Assembly (NCBI GenBank): GCA_964463485.1
Contig: CAYXDO010000045.1
Coordinates: forward strand, 1 to 64,000
From: CAYXDO01 sp964463485
GTDB taxonomy: Bacteria > Myxococcota > Kuafuiibacteriia > Kuafuiibacteriales > Kuafuiibacteriaceae
Direction of reading: 5' to 3'
DNA length: 64,000 nucleotides
The position numbers and the translations under genes were made by a program. Within the stretch, counting starts at the first letter, position 1, and each line of letters opens with the position of its first letter. The notes beneath the pieces are model-generated. The model was not told where the DNA came from. It saw only the letters and a list, made by a program, of their open reading frames with translations, and ran no database searches. Positions 43,393 through 52,404 of the stretch are shown piece after piece.

Positions 43393-45813
43393 TTGGCTCC
43401 ACGTGCGACCGTGACCGTGACCGCGCTCGTCGCCGGGCTCGCCGCCTGCGCCGACACGCTCACGCTTCAGCTCGAAGCTCAGCCTGGGGAACGGACCGTG
43501 ATCGCGACCGACGACGGCTCCGTGCTCACCTTCACCTCAGACCAGCCGCTGCAGCTCGAGCTCGAGCCAGGCTCGAAGCTCTGGACCTTCAAGATCACGC
43601 CTCGAGACTTCGTCGAACTGACGGGCCAGCTGGTCTCGCCTGAGTTGCTCGCGGAAGCCACACTCTCCCAGAGCACGGGAGCTGGTTGCGGGCGATGCCT
43701 GTCGGCGACGGAAGCGCCAGCTTTCGTGTTGCCTGGGTCCGAGTGTCCCCTCTCTGCCGAGAGTCTGCGAGGAGGGTACACCGTCGAAAGCTCCGGCCTC
43801 GTCGCGAGCTCTGCAGCGCCCCCTTCCGTGTTCGTGACCTGGCCGGGTCGGTGTGCGTGCGAAGACCGGGATCCGACACCGGCGGATGGCCGAGCGTGCC
43901 TCTATGCGCCTCGGGAGCGCCTCGCAACGCTGAAATCCATCTCCGACCACGGCGATGTCGTGCTCGTGCGACCCACTCGAACCGAGCTCGTGAATGCTGG
44001 AGGTGAGCGTCTGACTCTACCGATCGAAGCGCCATTCGGCCTCGCCATCGCGCCCCTCCCGGGAAGCGAGCGCACGTTCGTGGTCCTGCGCCAAAGCGCA
44101 CCAGCCACCATCGACATCGACCTCCTCGCCGTCACCGATACTGGGCTAGACTCCGAGCCTCAGCTCCACTTTCCCGCTGCCGTGATGGACCTGTCTACGA
44201 TGACGGTGTTGTCCGACAGCGTGCTCTTTTCGATCTCCAGGGAGGTCGGAAGCAGCGACAAGTCCGTGTACCTTCGCTGCCGCGAAGGTGACTCTCCCAC
44301 GTGCCGCGAAGAGACCGTGTCCGACTGCCCGGAGAGTTGCCGAGTTTCCACGACCTTCGAGCTCGCGTCAGGCGCGGAGGTCGTGCTGACCCAGAAGCTG
44401 GAGGTCTTTGCACGCGCAGATACCCAGTGGGAGTTCCGAGGACTGATTAGGCCCCCAGGCCTCGTGACTCCGTACGCCTCCCACCCGCCCGTGGCCCTTC
44501 GCGACGACGGGTCGGTGCTTACGTGCTTTCGCGCTGAAACGCGGCTCGGATCGGTTGGCATAGCCGTACTCAGCCTTCGTTTCGACGAGCGCGGCACACC
44601 GCTCTCGACGGAGCTCCTCCATTTCGAGCCGCGAGCCTTCGATTGCTCCTTCGTCGAAGACGGCAGCCGCCTGCTGGTGTCAACGGATCTGAGCTTGCTC
44701 GACGCCGAGGCCTTCGAGCCCGCGAGGAGCACGCTTGGGCTGGAAGGATCGATTTCCACGCCGTCCCTGATTCGCCTCCAACGCGCTGGTAAGTGGGCGC
44801 TGATTGAAGTCGACGGCCGGGCGATTCACCGAAGGTGGCCCGATGGGCGGGTGGAGCTGATCGAGGAGGTGGAGCGTTACGACGGGCTCGAAGCCGTCGG
44901 CAAAGATGACACCGGCTTCCAAATCTTCCACGGGCTCGAAAATATCGTCTCGCTCCCCGAGGATGAGTTATGCGACGCCCGAGTCGTGTCTCGGGCCCTG
45001 CGGGACGGACCGAACGGCCACACCGCCGTCGCCACCTACTTCGACGAGGCAACCGGCCAATTCATGGTCTCCACGAGCTCCGGCACGCACGGATTTCTGT
45101 CGCTCGTCGATACCAAGTCCGACCTCGTCACGGACACGCGCGAGAGCCCGGTGTTGCTAGATTCCATTTCGAAGCTCGGCAATGGAATCGCGGTCTTCGT
45201 CGGCCGAGACGGACGAGTCTACACACTCGGAGCCGAAGGCTTCCAGACTCTGACCGAAGCTGGCATGGGTTGGTTCGCGACCTCGGAATCGAGCGGCGTC
45301 GTGTGGATTGCCGGCGAGTTGCGGCTTGGGCGGCTGACGCCTACGGGGCCTGAGTCCTTTCACCTCGAGCTCCTCGACGAGCTCTTTACCGAGCTCGAGA
45401 GTCTCCCCGGCCGAATACCGTTGCGCGCAGGGCCGGTGCTCACGACGGCACGCGGTCTGTGTGCAGATCGGGCCGTGCTCGCGGGGCTCAAAACGGAAAT
45501 CGACCTTTCTCAGCCCAACGACACCGCCCGAGATTCTCGACGACGTGGGTCGTGGATCGTCGGACCGGCGAATGGGCGACTGCGCCTCGTCGATTTTCCT
45601 CAACTCGACGAAGGCGCCGACCGAGGCATCGAGTTCCCCATCGGCTTGCTCGGAACGAATCGTTCCTTGGTCCCGCTGTCATCGGGCGGCACGATCCGCT
45701 CGAGCGCGCCTCGAGCCTTTACGTCCCCCGTCCGAGGGTTCGCGTCGAAGGGCCTGATTTCGGTGATCGCCGGGAGGCAAGGAGAGCTGGGCCGGTTCGA
45801 GATCGAAGAGTGA
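43393..45813 (+). CDS. large lipoprotein, all-beta, unknown function
   Basis: An 806-residue lipoprotein with lipobox LAAC. The N-terminal domain resembles a Cys-rich beta-sandwich (TLQLEAQPGERTVIATDDGS, CGRCLSATEAPAF, CEDRDPTPADGRACLY). The remaining 600 residues consist of repeated strand-Gly/Asp-turn blocks like a beta-propeller, similar in style to the lipoproteins at 324 and 1693. It is divergent from the cytochrome operon and shares its control region. TTG 43393 is taken as the start because an in-frame TAG lies just upstream and CATAGT stands eight bases before it; GTG 43411 is an alternative. Confidence 0.75.
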   Translation: MAPRATVTVTALVAGLAACADTLTLQLEAQPGERTVIATDDGSVLTFTSDQPLQLELEPGSKLWTFKITPRDFVELTGQLVSPELLAEATLSQSTGAGCGRCLSATEAPAFVLPGSECPLSAESLRGGYTVESSGLVASSAAPPSVFVTWPGRCACEDRDPTPADGRACLYAPRERLATLKSISDHGDVVLVRPTRTELVNAGGERLTLPIEAPFGLAIAPLPGSERTFVVLRQSAPATIDIDLLAVTDTGLDSEPQLHFPAAVMDLSTMTVLSDSVLFSISREVGSSDKSVYLRCREGDSPTCREETVSDCPESCRVSTTFELASGAEVVLTQKLEVFARADTQWEFRGLIRPPGLVTPYASHPPVALRDDGSVLTCFRAETRLGSVGIAVLSLRFDERGTPLSTELLHFEPRAFDCSFVEDGSRLLVSTDLSLLDAEAFEPARSTLGLEGSISTPSLIRLQRAGKWALIEVDGRAIHRRWPDGRVELIEEVERYDGLEAVGKDDTGFQIFHGLENIVSLPEDELCDARVVSRALRDGPNGHTAVATYFDEATGQFMVSTSSGTHGFLSLVDTKSDLVTDTRESPVLLDSISKLGNGIAVFVGRDGRVYTLGAEGFQTLTEAGMGWFATSESSGVVWIAGELRLGRLTPTGPESFHLELLDELFTELESLPGRIPLRAGPVLTTARGLCADRAVLAGLKTEIDLSQPNDTARDSRRRGSWIVGPANGRLRLVDFPQLDEGADRGIEFPIGLLGTNRSLVPLSSGGTIRSSAPRAFTSPVRGFASKGLISVIAGRQGELGRFEIEE

Positions 45814-45838
45814 AACGCGATCAAGCACCGTCAGCTAG

Positions 45839-46183
45839 TCACCTCAAGCCAAGGACCATCTTGAGCATTCGATCGACCTCGACTAGCGTCGCAGGCAAGA
45901 GCCTACCCACCGGACCCACCTGAAAACTACTCGCCGCCAAAGTACCTAGCTGAGTCAACAGGACGATCTGATCGGAGGCCGTCCCTGCTTCATTTGCGCT
46001 GATCGGAATCGCTGCAGGAAAAGCGCGATAGACGTCTAGCGCCTGATCGAGGGGAGCCACGACGATACTCTCGAGGGCCAGACTCAGCGCCTCGGCCTGG
46101 AGGACCACGAATCGCTCGGGGCGCTTGGCGGCCCCGAAGCCAATCCTTCGCTTGAGCTCGAGCACCTCACCCCTGCTTGCCAC
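45839..46183 (-). CDS. MazF/PemK-type toxin
   Basis: A 114-residue protein of the MazF ribonuclease family. It has the N-terminal RGEVLEL strand, RPERFVVLQ, a middle ALESIVVAPLDQA loop and the C-terminal DQIVLLTQL segment. MazF toxins cleave mRNA. The upstream antitoxin gene overlaps its start by 17 bp. Confidence 0.85.
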   Translation of the reverse strand: MASRGEVLELKRRIGFGAAKRPERFVVLQAEALSLALESIVVAPLDQALDVYRAFPAAIPISANEAGTASDQIVLLTQLGTLAASSFQVGPVGRLLPATLVEVDRMLKMVLGLR

Positions 46184-46424
46184 GCAACAACTCCATCGCC
46201 GCCGTTATCTCCCTGAGGCGCTCCTTCAACTCTGGAGTAGCGGCGGTCGACATTTCCTCGATGAACCGAGCTCGCTCGGCCTCCTCGATGGCACCGAGGA
46301 GCAACTCTCGAGCCAACTCACCCTCGCGTTTTCCGGACCGTTTGCTCAGGCTTCGAAGCCGCTCCCGTGCATCCGCAGGAATGTTCAGATTCAGGCGCTC
46401 CATGAGGACATCATCGAGGACCAT
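46167..46424 (-). CDS. antitoxin of the MazF-like pair
   Basis: A predicted 85-residue helical antitoxin (MERLNLNIPADARERLRSLS, then ARELLLGAIEEAERARFIEE). The N-terminal part resembles a ribbon-helix-helix DNA-binding module, which would allow autoregulation. Its end overlaps the toxin start by 17 bp, typical of toxin-antitoxin operons. ATG 46424 is used; ATG 46403 gives a 78-residue form. Confidence 0.75.
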   Translation of the reverse strand: MVLDDVLMERLNLNIPADARERLRSLSKRSGKREGELARELLLGAIEEAERARFIEEMSTAATPELKERLREITAAMELLRGKQG

Positions 46425-46482
46425 TTTGCGGATGTCAACGAAGGGAGGAGACGGCCCAGGCGCCGAATTCCGCTGCGGGGAA

Positions 46483-47934
46483 CTAGCGGATGGTGATGTC
46501 GATCGTCTGGTCGGCGGCGACGTCACCGTGTTGATTGAAACCGATCACGCGCAGATGACGCAGGCCCACTTGCCAGAATTGGCGGCTCGTCGGGAACGCG
46601 CCCTCGGCATCGCTCGAAGCGCCGATCTCGACACCGTCCGCATAGTATACGACGCGAGTGACCGAGTCGCTTCCGGCGGCCATGAGTTGGATGGTGTCTC
46701 GTCCGAACTGGTCGCCTGGGAGCGGGCTCATGAATCGGATCGCTGGGGGCAAGCCGTCTTCGGTTCCCGGCACGATCACGATCGTGATCGCTTTTTGCGA
46801 GACCAGTCGGCCGTCAGCGGCGAGCGCCTGGACGATGATCGAGCGGGCGCCATACTCGTTGAACACGACGTCGACGGGGAAGCCATTGGCGGTATCACGC
46901 GACACACCCAGACCGTACTCACCGGCCGAGTACACCACGGAGGCGACTCCTTCCATCGGCGAGATTTGGAGCGAAAACCCATTTCGGTAGGCCATACCGT
47001 CCTCCAGGTCGACGAGCTGAATCTCCGGCTGGGACGCCTCACCCGCGTCAACGTAGATCGTGACCGTCTTCTTCGTGATCTCTCGATCCTCGCGGTCGTA
47101 ACCGCGCACGGTGACGTTGTGCTGTCCGAGGGTGTTGAAGACTCGGCGGTAGGCGAACTCGGCGCCAGCGTCCTCGGACGCGCCGAAGAGGTAGCCCCCC
47201 GAGTCATAACGCACGTGATGAACGGTGCCGTTGGTCTTGGCCTTGAACCACACGCCATTCGCGTAGTGTCCACCCGCGCGAGGAGCGACGATCTCGAGGG
47301 CCTGAGTCGTCGGCGTGGAGGCTGACGGGGGCGTCGTGCTCGAGGGAGGGGGCGTCGTGCTCGACGGAGGCGTTGCTGCGGGAGGCGTTCCGCTGCAGGG
47401 GCCTGTCGCGCGCGCGCCTGAGTACTGCCAATGCCATGGCTCGCTGGAGACGGTTCGACGGAACCCATAGCGCGAGGCGTTCCGATTCAGCCAAGTGAGC
47501 ACGCCTGAGTTGCGCGTGTTCAAGTCCAAGGCGAGACCGCTTTGGTGAGCCGAGTATCCTGGACGCGCGGCCGTATTACACGAGTTGCAGTTACAATTGA
47601 TCATGCAGGAATACAGGCGCTGCTGCTCTTCGTTGGTGCGGAAGCCGCTGTTCACTCGAATTCGGACGCCCGCGCGCGCCGCGGCGTCACGCATGTTCGA
47701 AAACGCGTTGGCCGTGTTGATCTCGACTGGCTTGCCGTCGACCGAAACCAAGGTGATCGTGCGGCGGTCTCCGGACTCATAACCCACACCTGATCTGGGT
47801 GTGCAAGTAATCACGGCTTCCGTCGACTCCTCGAGCTCCTCGGGCTCGTCCTCGTGCTCCTCGTCGTCGAACGCGGGTGAGCATGCTTGGAAGAGCGCAG
47901 GAACCAGCAGCCAATGAATGCTTCGGATCATCAT
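46483..47934 (-). CDS. D-Ala-D-Ala carboxypeptidase-like lipoprotein with three Ig-like repeats
   Basis: The 483-residue exported protein (ALFQACSP near the N-terminus, a non-ideal lipobox) carries a VanY-type peptidase domain. SGFRTNEEQQRLY (about 98), SAHQSGLALDLN (about 128-139) and EPWHWQY (about 165) supply the zinc-ligand His, Asp and His residues and the catalytic Glu. A Pro/Thr/Ser linker follows, then three roughly 80-residue immunoglobulin-like repeats (IVAPRAGGHYANG, QLVDLEDGMAYRNG, RFMSPLPGDQFGRD starts). The repeats probably bind the cell surface or wall polymer. Likely trims peptidoglycan peptides. Confidence 0.88.
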   Translation of the reverse strand: MMIRSIHWLLVPALFQACSPAFDDEEHEDEPEELEESTEAVITCTPRSGVGYESGDRRTITLVSVDGKPVEINTANAFSNMRDAAARAGVRIRVNSGFRTNEEQQRLYSCMINCNCNSCNTAARPGYSAHQSGLALDLNTRNSGVLTWLNRNASRYGFRRTVSSEPWHWQYSGARATGPCSGTPPAATPPSSTTPPPSSTTPPSASTPTTQALEIVAPRAGGHYANGVWFKAKTNGTVHHVRYDSGGYLFGASEDAGAEFAYRRVFNTLGQHNVTVRGYDREDREITKKTVTIYVDAGEASQPEIQLVDLEDGMAYRNGFSLQISPMEGVASVVYSAGEYGLGVSRDTANGFPVDVVFNEYGARSIIVQALAADGRLVSQKAITIVIVPGTEDGLPPAIRFMSPLPGDQFGRDTIQLMAAGSDSVTRVVYYADGVEIGASSDAEGAFPTSRQFWQVGLRHLRVIGFNQHGDVAADQTIDITIR

Positions 47935-47977
47935 GGAGGCATGGAATCATTTTCAAATGGAAGCGTTCATCGGCAGA

Positions 47978-48020
47978 GGGCCGGTGTAAACGACTGGCCT
48001 CAGTGGTGAAGCACCGGCCC
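47978..48020. repeat. 9-bp inverted repeat GGGCCGGTG/CACCGGCCC
   Basis: Perfect arms at 47978-47986 and 48012-48020 with a 25-base loop, in the 172-bp gap between divergent genes. It could be an operator or structured leader. Nothing else stands out in this gap. Confidence 0.5.
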
Positions 48021-48106
48021 CGAGAGGCCCCAAAGCTCGCGTCATGAGCTCCTAATCCTATGGATCTTCGGAAGAATTTCCCTTCGCACGGGAGCGCTGC
48101 TTCGGC

Positions 48107-48802
48107 ATGTTCGTCGCCATGAAAATCGAGATCCCCACTCTGGCCCTCGCGCTTTCGGCCGGATGCGCGGGCGCGGCCGTTCACGGCGGTCACGAGCACC
48201 ACGGACACGCAGCGGGCGACCACTTCGAGCACGACTTCTCGGACGCCGCCGCGTGGTCCAAGCGCTTCGACGACCCTGCTCGAGACGAGTGGCAGCGCCC
48301 GGACGAGGTCGTGAGGCTCCTCGAGCTCTCCGAAGGCAAGGTCGCCGCCGACATCGGCGCGGGAACCGGCTACTTTCTGCCTCATCTGTCCAAGGCGGTC
48401 GGGCCGAGTGGCAAGGTGTGGGGGCTCGACGTCGAGCAGAGCCTCGTCGCCTGGATGAACGATCGAGCGACGATAGAAGGCCTCGCGAACGTCGAGGCGA
48501 AGCTCATCGCCAAAGACGATCCGGCCCTCGAGGCTAGCCCGGTCGATCGCATCTTGATCGTCGACACCTGGCATCACATCGGAGGCCGCGACGACTACTC
48601 CCAGAAGCTCCGGAAGGGCCTCAGACCCGGCGGTATGGTGATGGTCGTCGACTTCACGAAAGACAGCCCGGAAGGCCCGCCGCCCGAGCATCGCCTCCCG
48701 CCGGAGGCCGTCGTCGAGACCCTCACGAAGGCCGGCTTCACGACGGCCATCGCGGAAGAATCGCTGCCACGGCAGTACGTGGTGATCGGCCGCGTGCCCT
48801 AG
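48107..48802 (+). CDS. exported SAM-dependent methyltransferase-fold protein, His-rich
   Basis: A 231-residue protein with a signal peptide ending LALSAGC (lipobox SAGC), followed by a His-rich stretch (HGGHEHHGHAAGDHFEHD). It then carries a class I methyltransferase domain: motif I VAADIGAGTGYFLPHL, then WGLDVEQSL and RILIVDTWHHIGG. SAM is not normally found outside the cytoplasm, so activity outside would be unexpected; the His cluster may bind metal. An ATG at 48119 shortens it by four residues. It shares the CTAG of its stop with the convergent gene. Confidence 0.8.
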   Translation: MFVAMKIEIPTLALALSAGCAGAAVHGGHEHHGHAAGDHFEHDFSDAAAWSKRFDDPARDEWQRPDEVVRLLELSEGKVAADIGAGTGYFLPHLSKAVGPSGKVWGLDVEQSLVAWMNDRATIEGLANVEAKLIAKDDPALEASPVDRILIVDTWHHIGGRDDYSQKLRKGLRPGGMVMVVDFTKDSPEGPPPEHRLPPEAVVETLTKAGFTTAIAEESLPRQYVVIGRVP

Positions 48803-49824
48803 CTCGGCTTCAAACAGATCCGCACGAGTCCATTACGCTCGAGCGGTAGGAGCCGCTCGGGGAGCGCTCCGGTGAAGCGGAAAGCCTTGACGTAGTAAGA
48901 TCCGCTCTCCACGACGGGCAGCCCTCGGTCGCGAAGCCACTGCGAGGCAAACGCACGCCGGGCGGTGTCGGTCGCCGCGAGCCGATCGAGATCGATCGCC
49001 AGGAACGCCATCGCAGCGATGCGGTTGTAAAAGTACGTGGTCCATTCGAGCGGGCGGGCGAGGCCGAGCTCGTCGATCAACTCCGAACCTGTCAGACCCG
49101 GAGCCTTTGGCGCGAGCAATACGCCGAGCTGCGAGGCGGTGAGCCCGAAGCCGCGGGAGAAGCTGATCGACAACAACGATCTCGAGAGGAGCGGAGCCAG
49201 GCTCGTCGCTACGCTGTTGCGCTCCTTGGGGCTCAAGGTGGGCAGGAGGTTGATGTTCAGAATTCGCGTTCGTGCGGACGCCAAGAAGTCGAGCATGGCG
49301 CCGGTCGTGTGCCCGTTCCGCACGGAAGGGACGCAGATCGCCGCGAGCTGAGCTCCCGAGCTCGTCGAGAACCTCACGCGCTCGGGACTGAGCGAACCAG
49401 ACGCAAAGCCCCACCAGTCGCCCGGATAGACGTTCACGTCGCCGCGAAGCGTCGCCGCGTTCACCACATGGGCGATCAGGTCGACGTCGCTGCCCGCAGC
49501 GAACGCTACGTGATTCGACAGATCCCACGCGCCACCCACGAGCCCTTCGATTCGGCGTCGGAGAGCAGGCACGAAGTCGCCATGAAACCACGAGAGCCCT
49601 TCGGTGTAGTGGGTCGACAGCGCGTGCGCGTCGAGGGCCGCGGCAGCCTGACGATACGCATCTACGCCAGCCGCGTACCCAACGGGCAGAAGGGGTCGAA
49701 GCTGCTCTACGTTTTCGTTTTGCAGCGCTCGATGGAGCTCCTCGGCGGGGATGGTCGGCTCGAAGAGCGGATCGTCGTTCGCGAGCATCGGCCCCAGCAT
49801 GGTTGAGCTCACAGGCTCGGTCAA
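48799..49824 (-). CDS. PLP-fold aminotransferase-like protein lacking the catalytic lysine
   Basis: A 341-residue protein that resembles fold-type I PLP enzymes, with VAFAAGSDVDLIAHVVNAAT and LLSISFSRGFGLTASQLGVL. In relatives the latter segment is S-x-S-K-x-F-G-L, with Lys forming the internal aldimine; here it is Arg. A His/Asp pair that could bind cofactor is not clearly evident. So it is likely a non-catalytic relative or uses a different chemistry. TTG 49824 overlaps the stop of rtcA (TTGA); ATG 49800 is an alternative start. The two genes are co-transcribed, so the protein may act with RNA-end metabolism. Confidence 0.55.
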   Translation of the reverse strand: MTEPVSSTMLGPMLANDDPLFEPTIPAEELHRALQNENVEQLRPLLPVGYAAGVDAYRQAAAALDAHALSTHYTEGLSWFHGDFVPALRRRIEGLVGGAWDLSNHVAFAAGSDVDLIAHVVNAATLRGDVNVYPGDWWGFASGSLSPERVRFSTSSGAQLAAICVPSVRNGHTTGAMLDFLASARTRILNINLLPTLSPKERNSVATSLAPLLSRSLLSISFSRGFGLTASQLGVLLAPKAPGLTGSELIDELGLARPLEWTTYFYNRIAAMAFLAIDLDRLAATDTARRAFASQWLRDRGLPVVESGSYYVKAFRFTGALPERLLPLERNGLVRICLKPS

Positions 49825-50843
49825 CGCCGGGGCCCGACCTCGACACGAACTCGACCGCCAGAGAGCTCGGTCGTTTCGAACGCGATCGGAAGGAACTGAG
49901 GTACGAGCTCGAGCTGAGTCCTGGTGTGCGGGGTGAGGGGCCCGGTCACGAACGAGCCTTCGCCCGCCATCGCCATCGGAACGATCAACTGATCTGCGAG
50001 ATGCTCTCCGACGGGCGCGCCGTGTTCGATGAAGCGGCTCGCCTCGGCGGCCACGCGTTCCGCGACGCGCTCGGCAGAAACGCCGCGCTCGCCGAAGCCG
50101 GTGACGATCTCGGTGAGTGAACCGGCTTCGAGCTCGACGAGTGCGACATTGCCAGGACCTTGCGACGCAGGAAGCTCTTCGATCGAGGCCTCATGGGCCT
50201 CGAAGCCAAGGAGCTCGCGCAGAACGGAGAGCTCACGCTCGGCGATGTGTCTCGGCAGACCGGCCACGCGGGCGACGATCATTCTGCGAGTGAGCGGGCC
50301 GCGCTCGAGCAAGTCCAAGCGCCGGAAGGGTCGGGGCGTGACGACAGCGGTGAATCGACCTCCGCCCCTCGGATAGAAGCCCGGGCGTTCGAGCGCGAGC
50401 GCGAGCGTGCCTGCGAGCTCGGCGAGGCGAGGCGCGAACACCCTCGCGAGGAAATCGAACGGGGGCGCGGCCGGATTGTGCGTTCCGCCTTCGAGCACCA
50501 ATCGACTCGGCTCGGACGCGGCGAGGAGCGCCGGCAGCACCGTCTGCAGCACGAGCGTCGCGCTCCCAGCAGACCCGATGGAGAATCGATACGAGCCCGC
50601 ACGCGGTGGATTGGGACGAAAGCTGAGCGACGTAGACCCGAGCGAAGCGCCCTTCACCTCCGCGCTGCCGACCTCCGCCGCCGACAAGACCGACGTGAGG
50701 TGTTGTTTCATCAGGCCTGGACGCGCCCGACCCGCGCGGATCTTGACGATCTGGACGGGCTTGCCAGTGACCAAAGAGAGCGCGAGCGAGCTGCGGAGGA
50801 TCTGACCGCCACCCTCCCCTTTCGATCCGTCGATGAGGATCAT
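49821..50843 (-). CDS. rtcA: RNA 3'-terminal phosphate cyclase
   Basis: The 340-residue protein matches RtcA end to end: IDGSKGEGGGQILRSSLALS at the N-terminus, LEGGTHNPAAPPFDF in the middle and LTPHTRTQLELVPQFLP near the C-terminus; its His is the candidate AMP-accepting residue. It makes 2',3'-cyclic phosphate at RNA ends using ATP. RtcB ligase is not present in this window. A -35/-10 pair precedes the ATG. Confidence 0.96.
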   Translation of the reverse strand: MILIDGSKGEGGGQILRSSLALSLVTGKPVQIVKIRAGRARPGLMKQHLTSVLSAAEVGSAEVKGASLGSTSLSFRPNPPRAGSYRFSIGSAGSATLVLQTVLPALLAASEPSRLVLEGGTHNPAAPPFDFLARVFAPRLAELAGTLALALERPGFYPRGGGRFTAVVTPRPFRRLDLLERGPLTRRMIVARVAGLPRHIAERELSVLRELLGFEAHEASIEELPASQGPGNVALVELEAGSLTEIVTGFGERGVSAERVAERVAAEASRFIEHGAPVGEHLADQLIVPMAMAGEGSFVTGPLTPHTRTQLELVPQFLPIAFETTELSGGRVRVEVGPRR

Positions 50844-50849
50844 CCGGAC

Positions 50850-50878
50850 AACCTACGCCCATAAGGACTGGAGGCCAA
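50850..50878 (-). promoter_or_regulatory. sigma70-type promoter TTGGCC-N17-TAGGTT for rtcA
   Basis: On the minus strand TTGGCC (50878-50873) is followed after 17 bases by TAGGTT (50855-50850), which ends six bases before ATG 50843. No Shine-Dalgarno sequence is present, so the transcript is probably leaderless. Confidence 0.5.
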
Positions 50879-51012
50879 CTCTGGCAACCCATCAACGCCC
50901 GGACCGTCTCACCTGTCGTTGGACGTTGCTTGAGCGCGTGTCTTGTGGTCGAAGCGCGAGTTGCGATCGGTCGCGTCTACGAGTCCAACGATGCTCATCG
51001 CGGAATCACGCC

Positions 51013-52323
51013 GTGCAAGCTGAGAGGTCCGCTCGATCCACTCGATCCGTGCTGTTGCAGGCGGCCTTCACCGCCTTCTTGGACCTCGTCGGCTTTTCGA
51101 TCATCTTTCCTCTGTTTCCCAAGATGCTCGATCACTATCTGGTCCTCGAGGGGCCAGACTCGGCCCTCGGCGCCCTGATTGCCCAGCTTCGAGCGTTCGC
51201 AGGTTCGGGCGAGAGCTCGCGGTTCATGGTCAACGCGCTCTTCGGCGGGGTGCTCGGGAGCTTCTATTCGATCGCGCAGTTCTTGTTCTCTCCGGTGTGG
51301 GGCTCGCTCTCGGATCGGATCGGCCGTCGTCCCACGTTGCTCCTGACGCTCACGGGAACTGCCGTCGCTCATCTCGGGTGGATGTTCGCAGGGAGCTTCG
51401 GAGTGCTCGTCGGCGCGCGACTCCTCGGCGGAGTCATGGCGGGCAACGTCTCCACGGTCACCGCAGTAGCCGCGGACGTGAGCGAGAAAGAACATCGCGC
51501 GCGCGCGATGGGCGTGATCGGAGCCTCGATCGGGCTCGGTTTCATCATCGGACCGGCGATCGGCGGGATCTCGTTCGCGTTCAATCCAGTCGAGCTTTGG
51601 CCGCACCTGGCTGCCTACGGCATCAATCCCTTCTCCGGGGCTGCCTTTGTCTCCTCGATGCTCGCGCTCGTGAATCTAGGTGTCGTCGCGGTCGCGTTTC
51701 CCGAGACCCTGCCAAAAGCGAAGCGAGACGCGACGAGCGAGCGCACGGCGAATCCATTGGCGCTCTTCAGCGGCGCGATCCCCGGCGCGGCCCGTGTGAA
51801 CCTCATCTATCTCGTGTTTCAAACCGCGTTCAGCGCGATGGAGTTCTCACTCGTGTTCCTCACCGTCGAGCGCTTCGACTACGCTCCCATGGACAACGCG
51901 ATGATGTTCGTCTTCGTAGGGTTCATCGGCGCGCTCGTTCAAGGCGGGTTGATGCGGCGGCTCGCGACCCGGTTCCGGGAGACTCGCCTGGCCATCACAG
52001 GCATGGCTTGCGTGCTGCTCGGGATGGTCGGTGTGGCCTTCGCATCGGGTGGGCCCAGCTTGTATGGCGCGCTTTTTCTTCTCGCCGTAGGGAGCGCTCT
52101 CGTGATGCCGTCGCTGTCGGGTCTCGCGTCGCGGTATGCGCCGGAGAGCCAACAAGGTCGAACGCTCGGGCTGTTTCGATCGGCAGGTGCGCTGAGTCGG
52201 GCGATCGGGCCCGTGCTCGGAGGAACGATATACTGGCAGTTGGGATCCGCGAGTCCCACCCTTGCCGGCGCGATCGTGATCCTCGTCCCGATCACCCTCG
52301 CGTTCAAGCTTCCCGAGCCGTGA
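51013..52323 (+). CDS. MFS drug/metabolite transporter
   Basis: A 436-residue inner-membrane protein with about 12 hydrophobic helices and the MFS loop 2-3 signature (GSLSDRIGRRPTLLLTL). Helix 1 (FTAFLDLVGFSIIFPLFP) and GVIGASIGLGFIIGPAIGG resemble the TetA/DHA1 drug-proton antiporter branch. GTG 51013 is taken as start, being the first in-frame start close to the first helix; 51049 is possible. Confidence 0.9.
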   Translation: MQAERSARSTRSVLLQAAFTAFLDLVGFSIIFPLFPKMLDHYLVLEGPDSALGALIAQLRAFAGSGESSRFMVNALFGGVLGSFYSIAQFLFSPVWGSLSDRIGRRPTLLLTLTGTAVAHLGWMFAGSFGVLVGARLLGGVMAGNVSTVTAVAADVSEKEHRARAMGVIGASIGLGFIIGPAIGGISFAFNPVELWPHLAAYGINPFSGAAFVSSMLALVNLGVVAVAFPETLPKAKRDATSERTANPLALFSGAIPGAARVNLIYLVFQTAFSAMEFSLVFLTVERFDYAPMDNAMMFVFVGFIGALVQGGLMRRLATRFRETRLAITGMACVLLGMVGVAFASGGPSLYGALFLLAVGSALVMPSLSGLASRYAPESQQGRTLGLFRSAGALSRAIGPVLGGTIYWQLGSASPTLAGAIVILVPITLAFKLPEP

Positions 52324-52404
52324 GAGGGCTCGTCAGGGCGTAGAAGTCAGAGGCGCGTGAGCTGTCGGCTAGCCACTTCCCATCCGCCTTGATAGAGGTG
52401 GGAC

